Below, in pieces: positions 18,190 to 26,487 of a DNA stretch of 64,000 bases. The stretch is from Chryseobacterium sp. FH1. GTDB taxonomy: Bacteria; Bacteroidota; Bacteroidia; Flavobacteriales; Weeksellaceae. Made by a program: the position numbers and the translations under genes. The notes beneath the pieces are model-generated. The model saw only the letters and a program-made list of their open reading frames with translations, ran no database searches and was not told the origin of the DNA. The DNA is taken from assembly GCF_000735135.1 (NCBI RefSeq), contig NZ_JPLZ01000006.1, positions 558,001 through 622,000 on the forward strand, written 5' to 3'. Every line of letters starts with the position of its first letter. The first letter of the stretch is position 1.

Positions 18190-18230
18190 TTACATATTTG
18201 CTTCTAGGAATTAAGTTAAATTTGTTTTTT

Positions 18231-18263
18231 ATAGCGTCACTTTAGGAAAGTGGCGCTATTTAT
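18231..18263 (+). terminator. Hairpin terminator after SDR
   Basis: ATAGCGTCACTTT pairs with AAAGTGGCGCTAT (13 pairs, one G-U) across a 3-base loop and is followed by a T-rich run. Confidence 0.8.
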
Positions 18264-18362
18264 TTTACTTACTACAATGAATTTTAAAATACTTTTTGTA
18301 GGTAGTAATGAGTTTAATAACGTAAGCTAGTTTTTGGTTCTGCTCACTATTTCAAAAGCTCT

Positions 18363-18716
18363 TTATATTAAAGTCTGTCCGAATGTGATCAGGTTATGAT
18401 CAGGGTCAAGCAATGAAAATTCTTTCTGTCCCCACGGTTTTTCGGTAAGATGTCCTGCCGGATGGATTTCAATTCTTGCTTTTTTGTAAGTTTCGTATAT
18501 CGAATTTATATTTGTACACCTGATATAGATCTGACCATAATTTTCTTTGGGCAGCAGATCGCCGAATTCAAAAAAATGAATTTCCAGAGCATCTTTTTTC
18601 ATCATCAAATAGCCTTGAAAATCATTTTGGGAAATCTCAAATCCTAACAACGTGTAGTATTTTCTTGTTATTTCCTTATTGCGCATCGGTAGTTTTGGGA
18701 TTATTGCTGTCATCAT
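18363..18716 (-). CDS. VOC-family (glyoxalase/bleomycin-resistance fold) protein, copy 1
   Basis: A 117-residue vicinal-oxygen-chelate protein of the bleomycin-binding type. The paired beta-alpha-beta units are visible: AIIPKLPMRNKEITRKYYTLLGFE at the start, MKKDALEIHFFEF in the middle and PWGQKEFSLLDPDHNLITFGQ at the end. Drug sequestration or a small metal-dependent reaction is possible. It is 52 bases downstream of a Crp-like regulator; the same pair, with clear sequence similarity, is found at 57413-58360. Confidence 0.85.
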   Translation of the reverse strand: MMTAIIPKLPMRNKEITRKYYTLLGFEISQNDFQGYLMMKKDALEIHFFEFGDLLPKENYGQIYIRCTNINSIYETYKKARIEIHPAGHLTEKPWGQKEFSLLDPDHNLITFGQTLI

Positions 18717-18768
18717 ATTTTTTTCTTCAAACTTGATGATAATATCTCAGAGTAGCACTTGATCGAAA

Positions 18769-19308
18769 TCAAAAAGAAACATTCGCTCGTATCCGACTTA
18801 AGGTTTCAGGCCTCATTTTGAGATAGGAAGCAATCATAGAAAGCGGAAATGTCTGTATCAGCTGAGGTCTTGTTTTGAGGATGTAATTGTACTGTTCCGC
18901 AGGGTTCATATTCTCATCATAGAAGCGCAATTTCGGATTCGAGATGAGAAGTTTGTTGAACTGCAGGAATTTGTTCGAAATATTAATAAGTGTGTGCAGA
19001 CTGTCAAGGGTCAGTTCCATAACTTCGGATCTTTCAAATGCCTTAAGGGTAGCTTTTGCAGGCTTCTGGGAAACCAGACTTTCCAGATTGAATGCCCATT
19101 CATTTTCCAAATGAAGATCTGTAATGATCTCCTCTTCCCGGGCATTGTGATAAGATTGATAAAATGATCCTTTTACAATAAAAAATATAGATTTTGAAAC
19201 TTCACCTTCTTTGCTGAGGATCTCACTTTTGTCCACATACTTTTTGCAGATATTTTTATTAAAGAACTGTATTTCGACATCAGAAAAATGTGCAAATTGT
19301 TCCAGCAT
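18769..19308 (-). CDS. Crp/Fnr-family regulator, copy 1
   Basis: A 179-residue protein with an N-terminal cyclic-nucleotide-binding-type beta-roll (residues about 25-120; LSKEGEVSKSIFFIVKGSFYQSY) and a shortened C-terminal helix-turn-helix (FPLSMIASYLKMRPETLSRIRANVSF). This small form is common in flavobacteria and usually has no known ligand. It lies directly upstream of the VOC gene in the same operon. A -7 element TATATTTG sits upstream. Its duplicate at 57817-58360 has suffered a frameshift, so this is the working copy. Confidence 0.88.
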   Translation of the reverse strand: MLEQFAHFSDVEIQFFNKNICKKYVDKSEILSKEGEVSKSIFFIVKGSFYQSYHNAREEEIITDLHLENEWAFNLESLVSQKPAKATLKAFERSEVMELTLDSLHTLINISNKFLQFNKLLISNPKLRFYDENMNPAEQYNYILKTRPQLIQTFPLSMIASYLKMRPETLSRIRANVSF

Positions 19309-19333
19309 TGATTTATATGATTTTTATATCTTA

Positions 19334-19341
19334 CAAATATA
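19334..19341 (-). promoter_or_regulatory. -7 element of the crp-VOC operon, copy 1
   Basis: Minus-strand TATATTTG matches TAnnTTTG, 25 bases before the ATG. The same octamer precedes the duplicate operon at 58383-58390. Confidence 0.5.
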
Positions 19342-19437
19342 AATGATTTCAAATCTTTAAAATTCTTTATTATCAGACAAGATCTACTCGAGGGACCCGA
19401 TCGATAGAGCAGAATTTTATACGTAAAATAAAAAAAA

Positions 19438-19450
19438 TGAACAACGTTCA
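19438..19450. promoter_or_regulatory. Candidate TetR operator 1
   Basis: TGAAC-AAC-GTTCA is a perfect 5+3+5 inverted repeat 12 bases ahead of the tetR -7 element, where it would cover the -33 region. Almost the same site recurs at 20124-20136 after tetR. Confidence 0.65.
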
Positions 19451-19461
19451 AAAAATATTTA

Positions 19462-19469
19462 TATATTTG
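19462..19469 (+). promoter_or_regulatory. -7 element of the tetR-efflux operon
   Basis: TATATTTG matches TAnnTTTG and lies 17 bases before the ATG at 19487. Confidence 0.5.
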
Positions 19470-19486
19470 CATCATAAAATCATTTC

Positions 19487-20104
19487 ATGAGTATCAGCGA
19501 AAGAAAACAGAAGGAAAAGGAAGCACTAAGACTGCTGATCCTGAACGGAGCCAAAAAGCTTTTCGTTGAAAGGGGGATAGAGTTTACCACGATCAGAAAT
19601 ATTGCTGATGAGATCAACTACAGTGTCGGGACGGTCTACGTTTATTTCAAAGATAAAAATGCGATCTTCCACGACCTGCATTCGATCGGATTTCAGGAGT
19701 TGGGACAATACTTCCATGAACTTTTTACCATAGAAGACCCGATGAAAAGACTGAGAAAAATGGGATCGGTCTATATTAAGTTTGCCTTGGAAAATTCTGA
19801 AATGTACGATTTGATGTTCAATCTTAGAGCTCCTATGGATTACCTGGAAACCCAAAAAAATCAGCTATGGTCAGAAGGGAATGAGACATTTGGTTATGTG
19901 AAAAAAACTGTGGAAGAATGTATGCACCAGGGGCATTTCCAGGAGCATAATTCCGAAGCCTTGGCATTTATGATCTGGAGTTTGGTGCACGGAATGTGCT
20001 GTCTTGAAATTCGCCAGAGAACAAAAGGGGTGAAGTTCAGCAGTCCTGAAACCATTATGTCTGAAGGTTATAATGAATATTTAAAAATATTGGAAAAACT
20101 ATGA
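19487..20104 (+). CDS. TetR/AcrR-family repressor of the second RND operon
   Basis: A 205-residue TetR regulator. The DNA-binding domain reads FTTIRNIADEINYSVGTVYVYFKDKNAIFHDL (residues 25-56), a textbook helix-turn-helix with the VYxYFxxK signature. The C-terminal domain carries a WSLVHGMCCLE helix typical of the TetR_C_33-like group. It is the first gene of the unit tetR-tolC-adaptor-pump-SDR, flanked by two near-identical palindromes TGAACAAYGTTCA, which are its probable operators. Self-repression and repression of the pump by ligand-free protein is the expected logic. Confidence 0.9.
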   Translation: MSISERKQKEKEALRLLILNGAKKLFVERGIEFTTIRNIADEINYSVGTVYVYFKDKNAIFHDLHSIGFQELGQYFHELFTIEDPMKRLRKMGSVYIKFALENSEMYDLMFNLRAPMDYLETQKNQLWSEGNETFGYVKKTVEECMHQGHFQEHNSEALAFMIWSLVHGMCCLEIRQRTKGVKFSSPETIMSEGYNEYLKILEKL

Positions 20105-20123
20105 GTTTTTTTGCTCTAAAAAA

Positions 20124-20136
20124 TGAACAATGTTCA
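20124..20136. promoter_or_regulatory. Candidate TetR operator 2
   Basis: TGAAC-AAT-GTTCA differs from the site at 19438-19450 in one spacer base. It lies between tetR and tolC, so it would give a second point of control over the efflux genes. Confidence 0.65.
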
Positions 20137-20158
20137 AATTAAAAACAATGTATATATA

Positions 20159-21493
20159 ATGAAAAAATTATCAGTCGTATTGCTGCTTTGCTTCGGATCA
20201 TTCTCTTATTCCCAAAGTCATCTGGATCACTATATCGAAGCCGGTCTTGAAAACAACGAAGTGATCAAACAGAAGAACTTTGACATCAATAAAAGTCTGT
20301 ATGCGCTGAAGGAAGCACAGTCATTGTTTTCGCCGAACGTCGCCTTTGTCACCAATTACACCATTGCAGACGGCGGAAGAACCATTGACATTCCGATCGG
20401 GGATATGCTGAATCCGGTGTACAGCACATTGAATCAGATCACGAGTTCCAACGCTTTTCCACAACTCCAGAATCAGTCGGTACTGATCAATCCAAACAAT
20501 TTCTACGATGTCAAGATTCACACGACGATGCCTCTGTTAAACTATGAGATCATCTACAATAAAAAGATCAAGGCTCAACAGACGACGTTGCAAAAGATAG
20601 AACTGGAGATCTACCAGCGTGAATTGGTCAAGGAAATAAAAATTGCCTACTACAAGTATCTTCAATCTGTGGAAGGTATCAGGATCTATGAAAATGCACT
20701 CTCCATTGTTAAAGAAAATCAAAGGGTCAACAGGTCGCTATTTAAAAATGACAAGATCAACAGAACAGCAGTACTCAGGAGTGACAACGAGGTAACGAGA
20801 ATCGAGGCGAACCTTGAGACAGCAAAAAACACAAGCAAAAATGCAGGATCTTATTTTAATTTTCTTTTAAATCAAAAGTTGGATTCAGAGATCGAAATTG
20901 ATGAGAATATGGAATTGCCCACGGAAATGATCACAGAAAATACTTCCAGCAGAGAAGAATTGAAACAAATGGGACAGGCAAAGGAGATCAACGAAAACGT
21001 TTATCAATTGACGAGATCCAACTGGTTTCCAAAAGTAAGCGGATTCGCAGATCTGGGATTGCAGGATTTTGATTTTAGAGTGGATAGGTCGTCCCGCTAC
21101 TATTTTGCAGGTCTGAGTTTGGAATGGAATATTTTCTCAGGTAACAAAAACAAATTTAAGCTGAAGCAGGTGGATGAGGACAGCAAAAAGATCAGTTCTC
21201 AGATAGACAATGTAAAACAGCAATTGCTATTGCAGTTCGAGGTTTCCCAAAACAATCTGAGGTCAGCATTGGAACAGTATGAGTCGGATAATAAGCAAAA
21301 AGAAACTGCCCAAAAATACAACGGAGATGTTACCAAACTGTACAAAGAAGGAATGGCCATTTATATTGAACTGTTGGATGCCCAGAATCAGGTGGTCAAC
21401 ACTCAGCTTAATGCCAATATTTCACTGTACAATTCCTGGATCGCCTTTGCAGAACTGGAAAGGGCCAATGCCACATTTAATTTTAAAAGATAA
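20159..21493 (+). CDS. TolC-family outer-membrane channel
   Basis: A 444-residue outer-membrane efflux protein with a cleavable signal (MKKLSVVLLLCFGSFSYSQ) and no lipobox, unlike the channel at 14036. OEP repeats are visible, for example ELVKEIKIAYYKYLQSVEGIRIYENAL and the final YIELLDAQNQVVNTQLNANISLYNSWIAF. The start was set at 20159; the longer frame from 20123 would overlap operator 2 and add 12 unlikely residues. It precedes the adaptor and pump genes, the reverse of the gene order in the first RND operon. Confidence 0.9.
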   Translation: MKKLSVVLLLCFGSFSYSQSHLDHYIEAGLENNEVIKQKNFDINKSLYALKEAQSLFSPNVAFVTNYTIADGGRTIDIPIGDMLNPVYSTLNQITSSNAFPQLQNQSVLINPNNFYDVKIHTTMPLLNYEIIYNKKIKAQQTTLQKIELEIYQRELVKEIKIAYYKYLQSVEGIRIYENALSIVKENQRVNRSLFKNDKINRTAVLRSDNEVTRIEANLETAKNTSKNAGSYFNFLLNQKLDSEIEIDENMELPTEMITENTSSREELKQMGQAKEINENVYQLTRSNWFPKVSGFADLGLQDFDFRVDRSSRYYFAGLSLEWNIFSGNKNKFKLKQVDEDSKKISSQIDNVKQQLLLQFEVSQNNLRSALEQYESDNKQKETAQKYNGDVTKLYKEGMAIYIELLDAQNQVVNTQLNANISLYNSWIAFAELERANATFNFKR

Positions 21494-21507
21494 AATACTA
21501 AAAGATC

Positions 21508-22551
21508 ATGAATAAAACATTAAAAGTATCAATGTTTTCTCTCTTCCTAATCATGTCCTGCAAAGAAGAGAAAAAAGAAGCCAAACCCTTTGAAAATGCC
21601 GAGGTCATTCCCGTTAAGACCGCATCGGTCGGATCTCTGGCTCTTGCCGGAAACATCAGCGCATCAGGTCTGGTGACGACGGAAAACGAAACGACCTACT
21701 CCTTCAAGATTGGTGGAGTAGTGAGTGGCGTGTATGTTGAGGAAGGTCAGTTTTTTAGAAAGGGTCAGCTTCTGGCAACGCTGGATGAGACCGAGATCCG
21801 TGCCGGTCTGACTCAGTCCGATCTGAATGTTCAGAAGAATGAGCGTGATTACAAACGTGCAACCAATCTCTACAAAGACAGTGTTTACACATTAGAGCAG
21901 GTTCAGAACACTAGAACAGGTCTTGACATTGCGCGCAGACAAAAAGATGCCGTTGCCTTCAATGTAAGATACGCAAAGATCTATGCAAGCTCTGACGGCT
22001 TCGTTTCGCAAAAAGTAGCCAACACGGGCGAGATCGTAGGTCCTGGCTCTCCGGTTCTGATGATCAATGAAACTTCCCACAACAACAATTATTTACTGAA
22101 AGTCGGCTTGACAGATACCGAATGGGCATCCACAAAGATCGGGCAGAAGGCGGTAGTGACGCTGGACGGTTATCCTGGAAAGAAATTCGATGCCTTCGTG
22201 TTCAGGAAATCACAGGTGGCCGATATGGCGCTCGGATCTTTTCAGGTGGAGCTTAAGCTTATGTTGGGTGACAGCAAACCTGCCGTGGGAATGTTCGGAA
22301 ATGCAGAGATCCAATCCGATCATTCAGAAGACTTCATTGTGATCCCTTATAATTCTCTCCTTGAAGCTGATGGAAACAGGGCGTTTGTCTTTGTTGTTGA
22401 GAACAGCAAGGTCAAGAAAAGACCGATCACGATCGCCAAATTTGAAAACAGCAAGGTCTTCGTACAGGATGGACTTCAGAAAAGTGATAAGATAGTGATC
22501 TCCAACAGTGCCTATCTGAACGAGCAGTCGAACATTAAAATCATTAAATAA
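21508..22551 (+). CDS. RND efflux periplasmic adaptor lipoprotein
   Basis: A 347-residue membrane-fusion protein. The lipoprotein signal ends LIMSCKEEKK (Cys near residue 18). Barrel-sandwich halves are SFKIGGVVSGVYVEEGQFFRKGQLLATLD and YAKIYASSDGFVSQKVANTGEIV, separated by a short helical hairpin (about 100-155). Fourteen bases after tolC and six before the pump gene, it is co-translated in one operon. Confidence 0.92.
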   Translation: MNKTLKVSMFSLFLIMSCKEEKKEAKPFENAEVIPVKTASVGSLALAGNISASGLVTTENETTYSFKIGGVVSGVYVEEGQFFRKGQLLATLDETEIRAGLTQSDLNVQKNERDYKRATNLYKDSVYTLEQVQNTRTGLDIARRQKDAVAFNVRYAKIYASSDGFVSQKVANTGEIVGPGSPVLMINETSHNNNYLLKVGLTDTEWASTKIGQKAVVTLDGYPGKKFDAFVFRKSQVADMALGSFQVELKLMLGDSKPAVGMFGNAEIQSDHSEDFIVIPYNSLLEADGNRAFVFVVENSKVKKRPITIAKFENSKVFVQDGLQKSDKIVISNSAYLNEQSNIKIIK

Positions 22552-22557
22552 CAACTG

Positions 22558-25500
22558 ATGAAAATTACAAATTTTGCTGTAAAGAACTATCAGTTCACGC
22601 TGATCATGTTTCTTCTAGTTGCCGTAGTGGGGATGCTGACACTGTTCACAATGCCGAGATCGGAAGATCCTGCTACGCATCCGCCGCAATATCTGATCAC
22701 GGTCATCTACCCCGGTACAAGTCCAAAGGATATGGAAGAACAGGTGGTGAAACCGATTGAAAATAAGATCTATGGATTGGAGAATATCGATAAGATCCTG
22801 ACCACTGTGGAAGATGGTGTTGCCGCCTTTGAGGTCAAATTCAAATATGGCGTTGATGTGGACAACAAATACCAGGAAATTTCCACGGAGATCAATGCGC
22901 TGAAAAACGGTGAGCTTCCGAAAGATATCTATCAGATCAAAACAGAAAAGATATCCTCGGCCGATGTCAAAATACTGCAGGTTGCCTTGGTGTCGGAAAA
23001 TGCTTCTGAGAAAAAGATGCACGATGAAGCCGATAAACTTAAAACAAAACTGGAGAAGATCACCAATCTTAAAAACGTGATCTATTCCGGGATTCCTGAG
23101 CAGGAGATCAGGGTAGACCTGAAACTGGATAAATTGGCTCAGCTGAGAATCCCTCTGAATGTGGTAATGGGAAGTTTACAGAGCGAGGCTGCCGACATTC
23201 CGGGAGGAAGCATCGATATGGACACTAAAGTTTTCAACGTAAAAACGAGTGGTAAGTTCAAAAATGAAGAGGATGTAGCCAATACCGTCATCTACAATGC
23301 CAACGGAAAGATCGTCTATATGAAAGATGTTGCCGAAGTGGGCTACAAATCTCAAACGGTAGATCATATCACGAGGATCAACGGACACCGCTGTGTTCTT
23401 GTCAGTGCAGGGATGAAGGACAATGTAAATATTACAGATGTTCAGAAAGAATTTGAACCGATCCTTGAGCAGACTGCAAAAGAGCTTCCTGAAAATATCA
23501 AACTGGTCAAGAATTTCGATCAGGCGAATATGGTTTCGCAGCGTCTGGGACATTTGGGTATTGACTTTGGATTGGCAATCATATTGGTCATTATCACGCT
23601 ACTGCCTTTAGGGACGCGTGCCTCGGTGATCGTGATGATCTCCATTCCTTTGTCACTGGCACTGGGATTAATTGCAATGAACGCACTGGGATTTTCATTG
23701 AACCAATTAAGTATCGTTGGTCTGGTGGTCGCTTTGGGATTGCTGGTCGATGACAGTATCGTGGTCGTCGAGAATATTGAAAGATGGCTGCGTGAAGGGC
23801 ATTCCAAGAAAGATGCGGTCCTGAAAGGAACCAGACAGATCGGCTTGGCAGTCGTTGGCTGTACCGCCACGCTGATCATTGCGTTTCTTCCTTTGGCGTT
23901 CCTTCCTGATGTTGCAGGAGAATTTATGAGAAGTCTTCCGATGGCCGTGATCACGAGTGTATTAGCTTCGATGTTGGTCGCGTTGACGTTGGTTCCCTTT
24001 CTGGGAAGCAAGTTTCTGAAGACCCACGACCACGAAGGCGGAAATATCTTTCTTCAATACCTTCAGAAATTCCTGACCAACAGCTACAAAGGTATTATGC
24101 CTAATGCGTTGAAATATCCAAAGATAACGATCGGAATTTCATTGGCCTTGAGTGTTTTGGCATTTGCATTATTCAGTTTCACAGGATTTAAACTATTTCC
24201 GACCTCTGAAAAACCGATGTTTCTGATCAATATCAAAATGCCTCTTCAATCCAACATTTCCGAAAGTGACCGTGTGGCGAAGATCGTTGAGTCGGAATTA
24301 AAAAATCACAAGGAGATCACCTATTATACTTCGAATGTGGGTAAAGGAAACCCGCAAATTTATTACAATGTGCATCCACAGGACAGAAAACCCGATTTTG
24401 CCCAGGTCTTTGTTCAATTGGATGACGAGGCAAAACCAGCTGTAAAGACCGAACTGATCGAAACCTTGAGAGAAAAATTCAAGACAATACCTTACGCGAA
24501 AATTGAGGTCAAAGATTTCGAACAGGGAACACCGATTGAAGCCAATATTGTGGTTCGCCTTTTTGGTGAAGATCCAGCGGTGCTGCGATCACTCTCTTCA
24601 CAGGTTGAAAATATTCTGAGAAAACAGGAAGGAACAGTTTACGTCAACAATGAGTTAAATACCTATAAAACAGATGTCAAGGTAAAGATCAATAAAGAAA
24701 AAGCAAGAACCTTAGGCGTGATGACCAGTGAGGTCGATAAAGTGATCCGCCTTGCCATTGCCGGACTTCCTGTTGGAGATTACATTGATGACCGGGGTGA
24801 TTCAAGAACCGTGACCTTGACTTTGCCAAGGGAAAAATTCTCCACTCTCGATGCTTTGAAAAATCTTTATGTTAACAATGTCCAGGGTGCTCCGATCGCA
24901 CTGGATCAGATCGCGACTGTTACCTTTGAAACTTCTCCAACAGCGATCAACCACTTCAATAAGTCAAGATTTGCCAAAGTTTCTGCAATGACGGCCAAAG
25001 GCTACTATGCCAATGACCTGCTGGTGGATATTGTTCCGAAGCTTGACAAACTGAAAATGCCGCAAGGCTATTCTTACAAACTGGCTGGTGAAAAAGAATC
25101 TGAAGGCGATGCGCTGGGTGGTAACTTTATCTCGGTCATTATTTTGAGCACATTTCTTTTCATTGCGGTCTTGTTGTTACAGTTCAAAACATTCAAAGGG
25201 ATCATTATCGTTTTGTCCATCATTCCGTTGGGAATTTTAGGTGGGGTTATTTTCCTGCTGATCGACGGAAGCCCTATGTCGATGGTTGCGATCATCGGAT
25301 TCATCGGACTGTCGGGAATTCAAGTTAAAAATTCTCTATTGCTGGTAGATTTCACGAATCAGCTTAGACTGGAAGGGAAGTCGATCGACGAAGCCATTGC
25401 CATTGCCGGAGAAACACGTTTTCTTCCTGTGGTTTTAACTTCCATCACAGCAATTTGTGGATTGATTCCTTTGGCATTAAATTCAAATCCATTGATCGCA

Positions 25501-25623
25501 CCTTTGGCCATTGTGTTGATCGGAGGTTTGATAAGCTCAACGATTCTTTCAAGAATTGTGACCCCTGTAATGTACAAACTGATTCCGCCAAGTCTTGATG
25601 TCGAAAAAGAAGAAGAGCATTAA
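22558..25623 (+). CDS. RND efflux permease
   Basis: A 1021-residue inner-membrane RND transporter. TM4 has VALGLLVDDSIVVVENIERWL with paired aspartates, and the C-terminal half has GIQVKNSLLLVDFTNQLRLEG, the equivalent of the relay-lysine helix. TRMPRSEDP-like segment TMPRSEDPATHPPQYLITVIYPG in the first periplasmic loop places it in the group of AcrB/NolG-like pumps distinct from the HAE1 protein at 10772. Substrates are unknown. It is the core of the TetR-controlled operon. Confidence 0.93.
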   Translation: MKITNFAVKNYQFTLIMFLLVAVVGMLTLFTMPRSEDPATHPPQYLITVIYPGTSPKDMEEQVVKPIENKIYGLENIDKILTTVEDGVAAFEVKFKYGVDVDNKYQEISTEINALKNGELPKDIYQIKTEKISSADVKILQVALVSENASEKKMHDEADKLKTKLEKITNLKNVIYSGIPEQEIRVDLKLDKLAQLRIPLNVVMGSLQSEAADIPGGSIDMDTKVFNVKTSGKFKNEEDVANTVIYNANGKIVYMKDVAEVGYKSQTVDHITRINGHRCVLVSAGMKDNVNITDVQKEFEPILEQTAKELPENIKLVKNFDQANMVSQRLGHLGIDFGLAIILVIITLLPLGTRASVIVMISIPLSLALGLIAMNALGFSLNQLSIVGLVVALGLLVDDSIVVVENIERWLREGHSKKDAVLKGTRQIGLAVVGCTATLIIAFLPLAFLPDVAGEFMRSLPMAVITSVLASMLVALTLVPFLGSKFLKTHDHEGGNIFLQYLQKFLTNSYKGIMPNALKYPKITIGISLALSVLAFALFSFTGFKLFPTSEKPMFLINIKMPLQSNISESDRVAKIVESELKNHKEITYYTSNVGKGNPQIYYNVHPQDRKPDFAQVFVQLDDEAKPAVKTELIETLREKFKTIPYAKIEVKDFEQGTPIEANIVVRLFGEDPAVLRSLSSQVENILRKQEGTVYVNNELNTYKTDVKVKINKEKARTLGVMTSEVDKVIRLAIAGLPVGDYIDDRGDSRTVTLTLPREKFSTLDALKNLYVNNVQGAPIALDQIATVTFETSPTAINHFNKSRFAKVSAMTAKGYYANDLLVDIVPKLDKLKMPQGYSYKLAGEKESEGDALGGNFISVIILSTFLFIAVLLLQFKTFKGIIIVLSIIPLGILGGVIFLLIDGSPMSMVAIIGFIGLSGIQVKNSLLLVDFTNQLRLEGKSIDEAIAIAGETRFLPVVLTSITAICGLIPLALNSNPLIAPLAIVLIGGLISSTILSRIVTPVMYKLIPPSLDVEKEEEH

Positions 25624-25634
25624 AATTTAAAGAA

Positions 25635-26411
25635 ATGAAAGAATATATATTGATCACCGGAGCATCATCCGGAATAGGCTATCAAATGGCCATCCAATTG
25701 GCTGAGAAAGACAAAAATCTGATTTTGGTGGCTAGAAGTGAGGAAAAGCTGAGAAAGTTGCAGGAAGAACTGATCAATTTCTACAAGATCTCTGTGTATT
25801 ACATAGTCAAAGACCTGTCCGTGGTGGACAATGCAATTGAGCTCTATGGTGAAGTCTTGGAGAGAAATCTGCTGGTTACTGGTCTGGTCAACAATGCCGG
25901 TGTTGGAACTTATGGAGAATTCATAGAGACCTCTCTGGAAGAGGAACTGAAAATGATCGACTTGAACATTTCCAGTCTGGTGGTACTCAACAAACTTTTT
26001 GCGACAGAGATGGTGGCAAGAGGATCAGGCAGGATAATGAATGTTGCATCTCTTATGGCATTTCTGCCGTTTCCATATTATTCTGTTTACTCTGCAACGA
26101 AAAGTTTCGTTTTGGCCTTTACGGAAACGCTTGCTTTCGAACTTGGGGGAACGGGAGTTGTGGTCACTGCGCTTTGTCCCGGACCGATCGATACCGGATT
26201 TTATACCGAGACAATGCTCAAGGCAAATATGGTGAGAACCAACAAGCCCGTACATCCGGAAGTCGTTGCCGAAGAAGGTGTGAAACTTTTGCTTTATGGA
26301 AAAGGGAAGAAGATCGTTGGTTCGATGAATTGGCTTCTTTCCAATCTTCCACGGCTTATGCCGGATTTTCTGATGATGAAGATCAAAAAATATCTAGCCG
26401 GTCAATCATAG
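25635..26411 (+). CDS. Short-chain dehydrogenase at the end of the RND operon
   Basis: A 258-residue SDR of the DltE/YqjQ-like group. Cofactor motif TGASSGIG, NNAG (about residues 87-90), catalytic Ser in VASLMAF, and YSATK are present, as is the group-typical LCPGPIDTGFY. It begins 11 bases after the pump stop, so it is in the same operon; an SDR riding with an efflux pump suggests modification of the exported compound or lipid, which is inference. The C-terminus (LPRLMPDFLMMKIKKYL) is amphipathic. Confidence 0.9.
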   Translation: MKEYILITGASSGIGYQMAIQLAEKDKNLILVARSEEKLRKLQEELINFYKISVYYIVKDLSVVDNAIELYGEVLERNLLVTGLVNNAGVGTYGEFIETSLEEELKMIDLNISSLVVLNKLFATEMVARGSGRIMNVASLMAFLPFPYYSVYSATKSFVLAFTETLAFELGGTGVVVTALCPGPIDTGFYTETMLKANMVRTNKPVHPEVVAEEGVKLLLYGKGKKIVGSMNWLLSNLPRLMPDFLMMKIKKYLAGQS

Positions 26412-26437
26412 TCTTATATCAGTTAAAAAACATAAAA

Positions 26438-26463
26438 AAGTCCACCCAGCTAAGGGTGGACTT
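26438..26463. terminator. Bidirectional terminator between convergent units
   Basis: AAGTCCACCC pairs perfectly with GGGTGGACTT around AGCTAA. An A-run precedes it and so serves as the T-run for the minus-strand gene; it separates the SDR (+) and the T9SS protein (-). Confidence 0.85.
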
Positions 26464-26487
26464 TAAGATAACATAAATAAAAACAAA

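Noticed and set aside
22615-24011. Three minus-strand ORFs of 125-163 codons
   Set aside because: All are opposite to the RND permease at 22558-25623, whose full-length domain structure is clear.
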